DNA of 64,000 nucleotides from JALHVH01 sp963773685 (GTDB lineage Bacteria > Acidobacteriota > Aminicenantia > Aminicenantales > Saccharicenantaceae): NCBI GenBank assembly GCA_963773685.1, contig CAVZBY010000011.1:930001-994000 (forward strand), in the 5' to 3' direction. The translations under genes were made by a program, and so were the position numbers. The notes under the pieces are model-generated. The model saw only the letters and a list, made by a program, of their open reading frames with translations. It ran no database searches and was not told where the DNA came from. Numbering within the stretch: position 1 is the first letter of the stretch; each line of letters starts with the position of its first letter. Shown here piece after piece: positions 8,214 through 15,684 of the stretch.

Positions 8214-9341
8214 ATGAACGCACGCGCGCTCAAGGTCCCGGGAGCGGGGCTCATCCTGGCCCTTGCCATTTCCCTCCCCGCCCCTCCGGTTCGCGGACAG
8301 GCCGCTCCGGGAACGCAACTGGCCCCGATGGTCGGTGTCAAGATCTACGAATATTCCGGGAGCCTCCCCGATCTCTTCGAACAATGGAGCGGCCTCGGCG
8401 TCAACACGGTCTTCGTCAGTGCGGCGCTCGGCGCGAATCCGGAATTCAAGGCCCTGGCCAAGGAAAAGGGCGTCACGACGTTCCTCATCTTTCCGGTCTT
8501 CTTCGGAGGGCCCGAGCTCGACAAGAGGCCGGCCCTGTACGCCGTCAAGGCGGACGGGACGCGGGCCGAGGACGAATGGGTCAAGTTCGCCTGCCCGACC
8601 CGGGAGGAATACCGGGCGGACAAGATCGAGGAGCTCCGGCGGGCCGTCCGCGACGTCGACCCGGACGTCCTCAGCCTGGATTTCATGAGGTTCTTCGTCT
8701 TCTGGGAGAAGGTCTATCCCGACCGGACGCCCGGCTCCCTGCCGGACACCTGCTTCGACGCGAGCTGTCTGGCCGCGTTCGCCAAGGAGATGCGGATCGC
8801 TATCCCGGCCGACCTCCCGGACACGGCGGCCAAGGCGGGTTGGATCCGGGGCCATTGTCCCGGCGAATGGACGGAGTGGAAATGCCGGACGATCGCCTCC
8901 ATGGTCCGGACGCTTGTCGCGGAAGCCCGGAAGATCAAGCCTTCGATCCGGATCAACATCCACACGGTGCCCTGGCGGAAGGGCGATTTTGGAGGGGCCG
9001 GCCGGTCCATCGCCGGCCAGGACCTGGTCCGGCTCGGGCCGCTCACCGACTTCGTCTCCCCGATGGTCTATCATCATATGGTCCGGCAGACGCCGGAATG
9101 GGTGCATGCGGTGACCCAGGACGCCTTCGACCGGACGCGCGGCCGCGTTCTTCCCAGCATCCAGGTGGACAAGGCCTATATCGAGGACCCTTACACCCTC
9201 GACGAGTTCAAGCGGGCCCTGGACGAGGCCCTGAAGCCGCCGTCCGCCGGCGTCGTGTTCTGGTCCTGGGACGCCCTGAGCAAATCGCCCGAGCGGCTGG
9301 AAGCGGTCCGGGCGCTCTTCGGACGGGCCGGGGTCCGTTGA
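8214..9341 (+). CDS. Secreted glycoside-hydrolase-like protein (GHL10/DUF4015-like TIM barrel)
   Basis: A 375-residue exported protein. The mature part begins 'MVGVKIYEY' and shows the strand pattern of family-10-like putative glycoside hydrolases: 'LGVNTVFVSAALG', 'VTTFLIFPVFFGG', 'DVLSLDFMRF' (the LxxDxxRF motif typical of GHL10 and DUF4015 proteins), 'SIRINIHTVPW', 'DFVSPMVYHHM', 'VLPSIQVDKAY' and 'GVVFWSWDAL'. Asp and His in these positions probably line the active site. The spacing of 9 nt after the preceding secreted protein indicates an operon. Substrate unknown, and true hydrolase activity is not proven for this family. Confidence 0.65.
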   Translation: MNARALKVPGAGLILALAISLPAPPVRGQAAPGTQLAPMVGVKIYEYSGSLPDLFEQWSGLGVNTVFVSAALGANPEFKALAKEKGVTTFLIFPVFFGGPELDKRPALYAVKADGTRAEDEWVKFACPTREEYRADKIEELRRAVRDVDPDVLSLDFMRFFVFWEKVYPDRTPGSLPDTCFDASCLAAFAKEMRIAIPADLPDTAAKAGWIRGHCPGEWTEWKCRTIASMVRTLVAEARKIKPSIRINIHTVPWRKGDFGGAGRSIAGQDLVRLGPLTDFVSPMVYHHMVRQTPEWVHAVTQDAFDRTRGRVLPSIQVDKAYIEDPYTLDEFKRALDEALKPPSAGVVFWSWDALSKSPERLEAVRALFGRAGVR

Positions 9342-9365
9342 CAATAACGGGAATTTTGCCATAAT
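9338..9365 (+). promoter_or_regulatory. Sigma-70-like promoter for the 9382-13294 operon
   Basis: TTGACA at 9338-9343 overlaps the stop codon of the preceding gene. CATAAT at 9360-9365 follows after 16 nt. Transcription would start near 9372, which rules out the upstream in-frame ATG at 9364 and supports the start at 9382. Confidence 0.65.
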
Positions 9366-9381
9366 GAGGGACGGTGAAACG

Positions 9382-9615
9382 ATGAAAAAGATCATTCGGA
9401 TATCGGCGATCGCGCTGGCCGTGGCGTTCCTGGCCCCCGTGTCCGCCCTGGCGTATATCGATCCGGGGACGGGCAGCTACGTCATCCAGCTCGTCATCGC
9501 GGCCTTCGTCGGCGTCATGTTCTCCGTGAGGATCTTCTGGAAGAAGATCGTCCGGCTCTTCAAGAAGGGCGGGCCGGACGAGCCGAAGACCGATGACAAG
9601 CCCCCTGTCCCCTGA
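9382..9615 (+). CDS. Small membrane protein with N-terminal signal and 'YIDPGTGSYVIQ' motif
   Basis: A 77-residue protein with a signal-like segment (KKIIRISAIALAVAFLAPV), the motif 'AYIDPGTGSYVIQ', one transmembrane helix (LVIAAFVGVMFSV) and a basic, then acidic and Pro-rich tail. Short proteins with this IDPGTGS motif often sit directly upstream of membrane sulfatase/alkaline-phosphatase-fold proteins, as here. Its role is unknown; a chaperone or membrane partner for the downstream enzyme is a guess. Its 3' end overlaps the next gene by 23 nt, so the two are translationally coupled. Confidence 0.7.
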   Translation: MKKIIRISAIALAVAFLAPVSALAYIDPGTGSYVIQLVIAAFVGVMFSVRIFWKKIVRLFKKGGPDEPKTDDKPPVP

Positions 9616-10993
9616 AGACCGCCCCCATCCGGGCTCGTTCCGGGACCCGAGCGGCTTCCTCTTCCGCCGTTCGGGCGTCCTCTACAGGCAGATCAACTCC
9701 GTTTACCGGGAACATTATGACGCGCTCATGGCGGGAGGCCTCTACGAAGAGCTCGCGAGCGCCGGGCTCATGGTCCGGCACGACGAGATCGACGTGCCGC
9801 CCGCGGACCCCGCGACCGCCTACAAGATCATCCGGCCCGAGCCGGTCCCCTTCATCTCCTATCCCTACGAATGGTGCTTCGGGGAGCTCAAGGACGCCGC
9901 CCTGGCGACGCTCCGGATCCAGAGGATGGCCCTCGACCGCGGCCTGACGCTCAAGGACGCCTCCGCCTACAACATCCAGTTCCTCCGCGGACGCCCGGTC
10001 CTCATCGATACGCTGTCCTTCGAAAAGCTCCGGATGAAGCCCTGGGTCGCCTACCGCCAGTTCTGCCAGCACTTCCTTGCCCCGCTCCTGCTTATGGCCC
10101 GGAAGGACCACCGGCTGGGACAGCTCTCGCGGATATTCCTCGACGGCGTCCCCCTGGACCTCGCGAGCCTCCTCCTGCCGCGGACGACGCGCCTGAGGCC
10201 CGGGATAGCCATGCATATCCATCTCCATGCGGCGAGCCAGAAGCATTATGCGGCGAAGGCGGTCGCCGTCAAGGAACGTTCTGTCTCCCTCGTATCCCTG
10301 AAAGGGCTGACGGACAGCCTGGAGAGGCTCGTCCGCAAGACGGAGTTCCGACTGACTCGGACCGAATGGGGAAACTATTACAAGGAAACGAACTATACGG
10401 ACGAGGCCTTCGAGGAAAAGAAGAGGCTCGTCGCGGAGTTCCTGGACATGGCTAAGCCCGGGACGGTCTGGGACCTCGGCGCCAATACCGGCGTCTTCAG
10501 CCGACTGGCCGGCCGCCGGGGGATCCCCACGGTCGCCTTCGATATCGACCCCGTCGCCGTCGAGCTCAACTACCGGGAGGTCGTCAAGGAGAAGGAGACG
10601 GGAGTCCTGCCCCTCGTCCTGGACCTCGCGAACCCGAGCCCCGCGATCGGCTGGGCCAACGAGGAGCGCGATTCGTGGCTCGGCCGGGGCCCCGCCGGCA
10701 CGGCCCTCGCCCTGGCCCTCATCCATCATCTGGCCATCTCGAACAACCTGCCGTTCGGGATGATCGCCCGGACCCTGGCGCGCGTCTGCGACCGCCTCAT
10801 CATCGAGTTCGTTCCCAAGAGCGATTCCCAGGTCCGGCGTCTCCTCCAGACCCGCGAGGACGTCTTCCCCGGATACACGCGGGAGGCGTTCGAAAAGGAG
10901 TTCGCCCGGCACTTCGTCATCGAGCGGTCCGCGCCCGTCAAGGGCTCCGAACGGACGCTCTACCTGATGAAAGCCCGTCCGGCGGGCGACTGA
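9593..10993 (+). CDS. Class I SAM-dependent methyltransferase with a kinase-like N-terminal segment
   Basis: A 466-residue cytoplasmic protein. The C-terminal half (from ~residue 285) holds a SAM-binding fold: motif I 'VWDLGANTGVFSRLA', then 'VAFDIDPVAVELNYRE' with the ribose-binding acidic residue, and 'ALALALIHHLAIS' further on. The N-terminal half contains 'LKDASAYNIQFLRGRPVLID', which resembles the catalytic and metal loops (HxDxxxxN...ID) of small-molecule kinases. This arrangement is seen in NoeA-like nodulation proteins. The gene lies between a small membrane protein and a membrane sulfatase-fold gene, hinting at modification of a surface glycan. Target unknown. Confidence 0.75.
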   Translation: MTSPLSPEDRPHPGSFRDPSGFLFRRSGVLYRQINSVYREHYDALMAGGLYEELASAGLMVRHDEIDVPPADPATAYKIIRPEPVPFISYPYEWCFGELKDAALATLRIQRMALDRGLTLKDASAYNIQFLRGRPVLIDTLSFEKLRMKPWVAYRQFCQHFLAPLLLMARKDHRLGQLSRIFLDGVPLDLASLLLPRTTRLRPGIAMHIHLHAASQKHYAAKAVAVKERSVSLVSLKGLTDSLERLVRKTEFRLTRTEWGNYYKETNYTDEAFEEKKRLVAEFLDMAKPGTVWDLGANTGVFSRLAGRRGIPTVAFDIDPVAVELNYREVVKEKETGVLPLVLDLANPSPAIGWANEERDSWLGRGPAGTALALALIHHLAISNNLPFGMIARTLARVCDRLIIEFVPKSDSQVRRLLQTREDVFPGYTREAFEKEFARHFVIERSAPVKGSERTLYLMKARPAGD

Positions 10994-11008
10994 GGGAACG
11001 GAAGCGGC

Positions 11009-13294
11009 ATGAAGGCCCCGGCCCGAGTCGCCATCCCTCCGACGACGACCGCCGTCATCGTCGTCCTCTTCTTCGTCGCGACGCTATTCCTCTTCCTGCC
11101 GGGCTCCGTTTTCCTGACCAACTCGGTCGAATTCTCCAATACGTTCGCCGACCTGGCCCTCGCCGGGGCCGCGGCCATCGTCCTGGCCTCTTTCGTCCTT
11201 GCCGCCGTGCTCTTCGGATTCAAAGCCCTGGGCCCTGTCTGGTTCGAGAAGGCGCTGGCCCTCGTCTTCGCCCTCGGCTTCCTTCTCTGGCTTCAGGGAA
11301 ATTTCCTGCTCTGGGATTACGGGCCCCTGGACGGGCGGGCCATCCCGTGGGGTTCGATGAGCCGTTACGGCCTCATCGACGGGCTCGTCTGGGCCGTTGT
11401 CCTCGTCGCCGCGTTCGTTTTCTCCCGGCGGCTCTTGACGTTCGCCGGCACGGCCGGCCTCGTGCTCCTCATCGTCCAGCTGGGGTACGGCGCCGCCCTG
11501 TTCCTTCGCCAGCCCGGAGACGCCGAGCTTCAAAAGATTCTCCGTCGACGAAACGGGGAAGTTCTCCTTCTCGAATGGGAAGAACGTCGTCCTCATCGTC
11601 CTCGATTCGTTCCAGACGGATGCCTTCGACGAGGTCATCCGGAGGTCCCCCGGCATCGCCGACCGATTCGACGGCTTCACCTATTTCCGGAACGCCCTGG
11701 GCGGATATCCCTTCACCGAGCTTTCGGTCGCGCTCATGCTGACCGGCCGGTACTACGACAACTCCCTGCCTTTCGAGGCGTGGAAGAAAGCCGCCTATCT
11801 GCCGGGTTCGCTTCCCGCAGTCCTGAAAGCGAACGGCTGGGAGGTCGACCTCTATCCCAAGGTCAGCTACAGCCTCTATTATTCCCCGGATATCGCTTCG
11901 AACTTCGTCCAGGGAATATCTCGGGCCGAGCGGATGCTCGACCTGGCCTATGTCTTCGACCTCGGCCTGTTCCGGAGCCTGCCCCATTATCTGAAGCGGT
12001 CCGGTCTATAACGACCAGGACTGGTTCGTTCGCAGGATCTACCTCTCGACCCGCAGGGTCCGTCAAAGGCCGAGACTCCTCGCCCCGGCTCGTCGGCCGG
12101 ACCGTCCGTCGGAAGCCATGGAATAAGCGGCTGTTTTCTAAGCAGGCCTTCTTGAAGGGTCAGGACGTCAAGTTCGTCGATACGATGCTCCACAATTCCC
12201 GCCCGGACCTCGACAGGAACGCGTTCAAGTTCTACCATCTCGGAGGCACTCATATCCCCCTGGTGATCGACGAGAACTTCGATTACGTCCCGATGAAGGT
12301 GAGCCGGGAGAGCTATCTCAAGGCCGCGACCGCGAGCCTCAAGCTCATGGGACTTTTCCTGGAGCGGCTCCGCGACCTCGAGGTTTACGACGACACCCTC
12401 GTCTTCATCGTCGGGGACCACGGCGCCGGGTTCCAGGGACAGGAGCTCCATCTCGGGCCCGAGATGCCTGGGGCGACGGCGGGAGACGCCTTGACCCAGC
12501 CGGCCAGGATCAACGCCCTGCCGCTCATCCTCGTCAAGCCGTTCGGCGCGGCCGGAGCCCTTCGGACCTCGGACGCACCGGTCTCTCTATCCGATATTCC
12601 GGCCACGGCGTTCCAGGCTCTCGGCCTCGATGTCGACGCCCCCGGAGCATCCATGTTCGCCGTCGACCCTCATGCGGCCCGCGAGCGCAGGTACATGATG
12701 TACTCGGGGCGGGATATTTACTCCTATTACGGGAATATGGATGAATACCTCATCTCCGGGCCGGGTTGGATCGATACGTCGTGGCGCCGGTCGGGAAAGG
12801 TGTTCACGGGGCGGGGAACCGTCCTCTTGCGCCGGGAGACGTACCGCTATGGGCTTCCACTCGACATGAAGCTCGACGGGAACGCGATCCCTTACCTCGA
12901 ATACGGCTGGCATGGCCCCGAGAAGGACCAGATCTGGAGCGCGGGGCGGCGGGCGCTCATGGTCATCCCGATCGAGCCCCCCAAATCGGACCTCGTCCTG
13001 AGCGTGACATTTCGCGCGCACCGGAATCTCCGCGAGTCCGTCGACAAGGATGTGCTCGTATCCGTGAACGGCACGCCCGTCGGACGCTGGACGGCCGGGC
13101 CGGACCCCGAACAGACCTGCGAGGCGGTCATCCCGGCGGCCGCCGCGGGCGACACGCTGAGGATCCTCTTCGAGATACCCGGCGCCATGACCCCGCCCCG
13201 GGAAGTGGAATCGGGGGACATCAATAAGCTGGGGATCGGCGTCACCCGCGTCATCATCAAGGGTTCGGGCTCTCCGGTCCCGCCCCCCGCGTGA
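11009..13294 (+). CDS. Membrane sulfatase/alkaline-phosphatase-fold protein, interrupted by two or three frame shifts
   Basis: Frame 2 is open for the whole interval, but only its ends look like protein. Residues 1-~170 carry about five transmembrane helices. The next part of the true sequence is in frame 3 (11523-12008): 'KNVVLIVLDSFQTDAFDEV' and 'GYPFTELSVALMLTGRYY', typical of sulfatase-fold enzymes. A short piece follows in frame 1 (12004-12123, 'VYNDQDWFVRRIYL'). From ~12120 frame 2 resumes with 'FYHLGGTHIPLVIDENF' and the metal motif 'VGDHGAGF'. Each switch is explained by one extra base, the first most simply in the A4 run at 11532-11535. Repaired, this is a ~760-residue inner-membrane enzyme with an extracytoplasmic catalytic domain, probably a phospho- or sulfo-transferase acting on a surface polymer. 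A naive single-ORF call would be wrong in the middle. Confidence 0.75.
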   Translation: MKAPARVAIPPTTTAVIVVLFFVATLFLFLPGSVFLTNSVEFSNTFADLALAGAAAIVLASFVLAAVLFGFKALGPVWFEKALALVFALGFLLWLQGNFLLWDYGPLDGRAIPWGSMSRYGLIDGLVWAVVLVAAFVFSRRLLTFAGTAGLVLLIVQLGYGAALFLRQPGDAELQKILRRRNGEVLLLEWEERRPHRPRFVPDGCLRRGHPEVPRHRRPIRRLHLFPERPGRISLHRAFGRAHADRPVLRQLPAFRGVEESRLSAGFASRSPESERLGGRPLSQGQLQPLLFPGYRFELRPGNISGRADARPGLCLRPRPVPEPAPLSEAVRSITTRTGSFAGSTSRPAGSVKGRDSSPRLVGRTVRRKPWNKRLFSKQAFLKGQDVKFVDTMLHNSRPDLDRNAFKFYHLGGTHIPLVIDENFDYVPMKVSRESYLKAATASLKLMGLFLERLRDLEVYDDTLVFIVGDHGAGFQGQELHLGPEMPGATAGDALTQPARINALPLILVKPFGAAGALRTSDAPVSLSDIPATAFQALGLDVDAPGASMFAVDPHAARERRYMMYSGRDIYSYYGNMDEYLISGPGWIDTSWRRSGKVFTGRGTVLLRRETYRYGLPLDMKLDGNAIPYLEYGWHGPEKDQIWSAGRRALMVIPIEPPKSDLVLSVTFRAHRNLRESVDKDVLVSVNGTPVGRWTAGPDPEQTCEAVIPAAAAGDTLRILFEIPGAMTPPREVESGDINKLGIGVTRVIIKGSGSPVPPPA

Positions 13295-13316
13295 GCGGCC
13301 AACGGGGCGGGTCCGT

Positions 13317-14336
13317 TCATCGCGCCGCGAGCCGCCGACGGACGCGAACGAGCTCGGCTTCGGCGTCGGCGACGAGGACGGAAAGGGCTTCCCTCAGCGG
13401 GCGGACCCGGTCGACGAGGCCGACGCTCTGCCCGGCCATCAGGGAGCCCGCCTCGACGTCGCCGTCCTTGACGGCCCGCCGGAGGGCCCCCACCCAATAG
13501 CTCTCGACCGCGTGCTGGGCTTCTTCGTGGGAGATCTCCTTCCTCTTTCGTTTCCCGACGAGGTCGACCTGGAGGTCGAGGAAGCTCTCGAGCCCCCGAT
13601 TCCTGAGAGCCCGGACCGCCACGACCTTGAGCTCGGAGCCGACCTGAGGCGTGGCCACGGCGTCCCGGGCCTGGGCCTTGATGAACGCCTCCTTGAAACG
13701 CGGGTGAACATCGCATTCCTCGGTCAGGACGAAATAGGTCCCCAGCTGGACGCCCGCGGCGCCCATGAGGAGGAGGTGGGCGACATAGGCCCCGTCGGCG
13801 ATGCCGCCGGCGACGAAGATAGGGACCTCGTCGATCCTGAGAAGGACCTGTTGGAGCAGGATGCCCAGGGAGACGTGGCCGATGTGCCCTCCGGCCTCGC
13901 TCCCCTCCAGGATGAGGGCGTCGACGCCCGATTCGATGAGATGGCGGGCGAGCGACTCGGTCGGGGCGAACGCCAGGACTCTCGCTCCGCTCTCCTTCGC
14001 CTTCAGGATCTCAGGCTTCCGGGGGAAGCTCCCGGCGAATACGATGAACGGGGCACGGCTCTTCGCGACCACATCCAGGTGGGCCTTGTAGTTCGGAGCA
14101 ATGGTGATGAGGTTCACGGCGAAGGGACGGTCCGTCAGGTCCTTCGTCCTGCGGATCTCGTCGGCGAGGGCGGAAGGCTCCATGTTCCCCCCGGCCAGGC
14201 ATCCGAACGCCCCGGCGTTCGAGACGGCTGCGACGAAGGGGGCGTCCGATATCCACGTCATGGCCCCGGCGATGATCGGGACCTCCGAGCCGAGGAATTC
14301 CTTTCCCCTGCGCCACAATCCTTCAAGCTGAGACAT
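13317..14336 (-). CDS. Nitronate monooxygenase / 2-nitropropane dioxygenase-like FMN enzyme
   Basis: A 339-residue FMN-binding TIM barrel. The start at 14336 (MSQLEGLWRRG) is favoured over the ATG at 14342 because AAGGAG lies 7 nt before it. Family signatures: 'PIIAGAMTWISDAPFVAAVS' near the N-terminus, 'LILEGSEAGGHIGHVS' (with the His common to nitronate monooxygenases and FabK), 'VPIFVAGGIADG' and 'GAAGVQLGTYFVLTEEC' for phosphate binding. Members include nitronate monooxygenase, FabK enoyl-ACP reductase and related oxidoreductases. No lipid genes are adjacent, so I cannot choose between them. A TATAAT box lies at 14359-14364 upstream. Confidence 0.82.
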   Translation of the reverse strand: MSQLEGLWRRGKEFLGSEVPIIAGAMTWISDAPFVAAVSNAGAFGCLAGGNMEPSALADEIRRTKDLTDRPFAVNLITIAPNYKAHLDVVAKSRAPFIVFAGSFPRKPEILKAKESGARVLAFAPTESLARHLIESGVDALILEGSEAGGHIGHVSLGILLQQVLLRIDEVPIFVAGGIADGAYVAHLLLMGAAGVQLGTYFVLTEECDVHPRFKEAFIKAQARDAVATPQVGSELKVVAVRALRNRGLESFLDLQVDLVGKRKRKEISHEEAQHAVESYWVGALRRAVKDGDVEAGSLMAGQSVGLVDRVRPLREALSVLVADAEAELVRVRRRLAAR

Positions 14337-14373
14337 CTCCATGCTCCTTATACGAGCCATTATACCGCAGTCC

Positions 14374-14408
14374 CCGGGACTGGTTCCCGGGGTCGGGGGG
14401 CAAGGGGC
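14374..14408. repeat. 35-bp direct repeat, copy 1
   Basis: A 35-bp sequence beginning CCGGGACTGGTTCCCGGGG and ending GGCAAGGGGC. An identical copy lies at 14576-14610. The 285-bp gap between the genes at 13317-14336 and 14622-14924 holds these two copies and, between them, a C/G-run element near 14503-14533 related to others in the window. Confidence 0.85.
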
Positions 14409-14575
14409 GCTCCTTCGGCTTCTGGCGAGGAAGGCTGCCCTGACGACCCCCGTAGCGGAGGGGGGCCCATCGCTCCCCTGCCGGCGACGCGGACCTAATC
14501 CAGATCCCCCTTCGTTTCAAGGAGGGGAAGGGGGAGACAAGAGATACAGACAGATTCTTGGGCGCGTCGCCTTCG

Positions 14576-14610
14576 CCGGGACTGGTTCCCGGGGTCGGGG
14601 GGCAAGGGGC
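14576..14610. repeat. 35-bp direct repeat, copy 2
   Basis: Identical to 14374-14408 and in the same orientation, 202 bp apart. It contains the short palindrome GGGACTGGTTCCC. No open gene lies between the copies. Confidence 0.85.
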
Positions 14611-14621
14611 AGCCTTCCGAG

Positions 14622-14924
14622 CTACCTTTTCCTTTTGCGCCCCAGGATCCCTCCGCTCAGGAAGAGGCCGGCCCCGAGGACGAAGCCGAAATTGTACCAG
14701 CCGCCGGAGTTGTGGACCTCATAGAACCGGACGTTCTTGGAGAAGACCGAGATGATGAACGTCACGGGCGAGATGAGTCCATGCCAGAACCCCATAAAGA
14801 AGCCCGCCACTTTCCCGTCCGTGCCCGGCGTCCGCTCGGCCGGGTTCGGGCCGGGCGCGCAGCTTGCCGCCACAAGAACGACGGCCAACAGGGCAACGAG
14901 CTTGAGGACAAGGTCTTTTCTCAT
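14622..14924 (-). CDS. Small putative lipoprotein with a membrane segment
   Basis: A 100-residue protein. The N-terminus is a lipoprotein-type signal (LVALLAVVLVAASC) with a lipobox Cys at ~residue 22. It is followed by 'GKVAGFFMGFWHGLISPVTF', 'FSKNVRFYEVHNSGGWYNFG' and a C-terminal hydrophobic stretch ending in GRKRKR. The motifs GFWHGLI and YEVHN-GWYNFGF recur in short conserved proteins of many bacteria, but no function is known to me. It is the last gene of the minus-strand run from 23193, 28 nt after the glycosyltransferase. Confidence 0.7.
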   Translation of the reverse strand: MRKDLVLKLVALLAVVLVAASCAPGPNPAERTPGTDGKVAGFFMGFWHGLISPVTFIISVFSKNVRFYEVHNSGGWYNFGFVLGAGLFLSGGILGRKRKR

Positions 14925-14952
14925 GATACCTCCGCAAGTCCGAAAGTCATTT

Positions 14953-15684
14953 TTATCCGCGACCTCGGCGGACGATCCGGCGCACGGCGAGGAGCTCTTT
15001 GAAGATGCCCCGCGCCTGCGAAGCCGGCCGCATGCGTGTATCCAGGTCGCATGTCCATGTCATCGGGAACTCCTCGATCCGGTATCCGAGCCGCAGGGCC
15101 TTGAGGATGATCTCGAGCTCGAAGAGGAAGCCGGGGGTCTCGAGGCCGGCGAAGAGCGCGCGGGCGACGTCCCCTTCGTAGATCTTGAATCCGCACTGGG
15201 AGTCCGTGATCCGGCGAGGCAGGCCTACGATCGTAATGGCGGCCAGGCGGAAGGCCCTTCCCAGGAGCCTCCGCCCCAGGGGCTGATCCCTGCGGATGAC
15301 GGTCTGCTCGAGCCGCCTCGAAGCCATGGCTATGTCGAGCTCCCCCGCCCGGATGCGCCGGATCCAGGGCAGGGCGTCCCCATAAGGGACGCAGGTCCCG
15401 CTGTCGGCGAAGATGACGACGGCTCCCGAGGACGCGAGGATCCCGGCCTTCAGGGCGAAGCCTTTGCCCGCATTCTGTCCGAGCCGGACCGTCTCGAGCC
15501 GGACCGAGGGCGGGACCTTCGCGGACCGGGCGGCCGCGGATGTCCCGTCCGTGCTGCCGTCGTCGGCAACGATGACCTCGCCCGAGAAGCCGTGCTTCTC
15601 GAAGAAACGGGCCGCATCCTCGACGTCGCCGGCGATCTTCGCGGCTTCGTTGAAAGCCGGGATGACGATGGAGATATCCCTCAC
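14953..15684 (-). CDS. Family 2 glycosyltransferase (dolichyl-phosphate-mannose-synthase-like)
   Basis: A 243-residue GT-A glycosyltransferase. The start is GTG at 15684, overlapping the upstream stop in a GTGA tetranucleotide. This is chosen because the fold begins at once: 'ISIVIPAFNEAAKI'. Also visible are 'VIVADDGSTDGT', 'QNAGKGFALKAGIL', 'VIFADSGTCVP' (the DxD-like site appears as ADSG, so one Asp is replaced), 'SQCGFKIYEGD' and 'EFPMTW'. This matches enzymes that load a polyprenyl-phosphate with a sugar. The upstream gene encodes an Agl23/GT-C protein that could use such a lipid-linked sugar donor in the periplasm. Confidence 0.85.
   Translation of the reverse strand: MRDISIVIPAFNEAAKIAGDVEDAARFFEKHGFSGEVIVADDGSTDGTSAAARSAKVPPSVRLETVRLGQNAGKGFALKAGILASSGAVVIFADSGTCVPYGDALPWIRRIRAGELDIAMASRRLEQTVIRRDQPLGRRLLGRAFRLAAITIVGLPRRITDSQCGFKIYEGDVARALFAGLETPGFLFELEIILKALRLGYRIEEFPMTWTCDLDTRMRPASQARGIFKELLAVRRIVRRGRG

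Noticed and set aside
9364..9381. Upstream ATG for the small membrane protein
   Set aside because: It lies within the predicted -10 region of the operon promoter, so it would not be transcribed.
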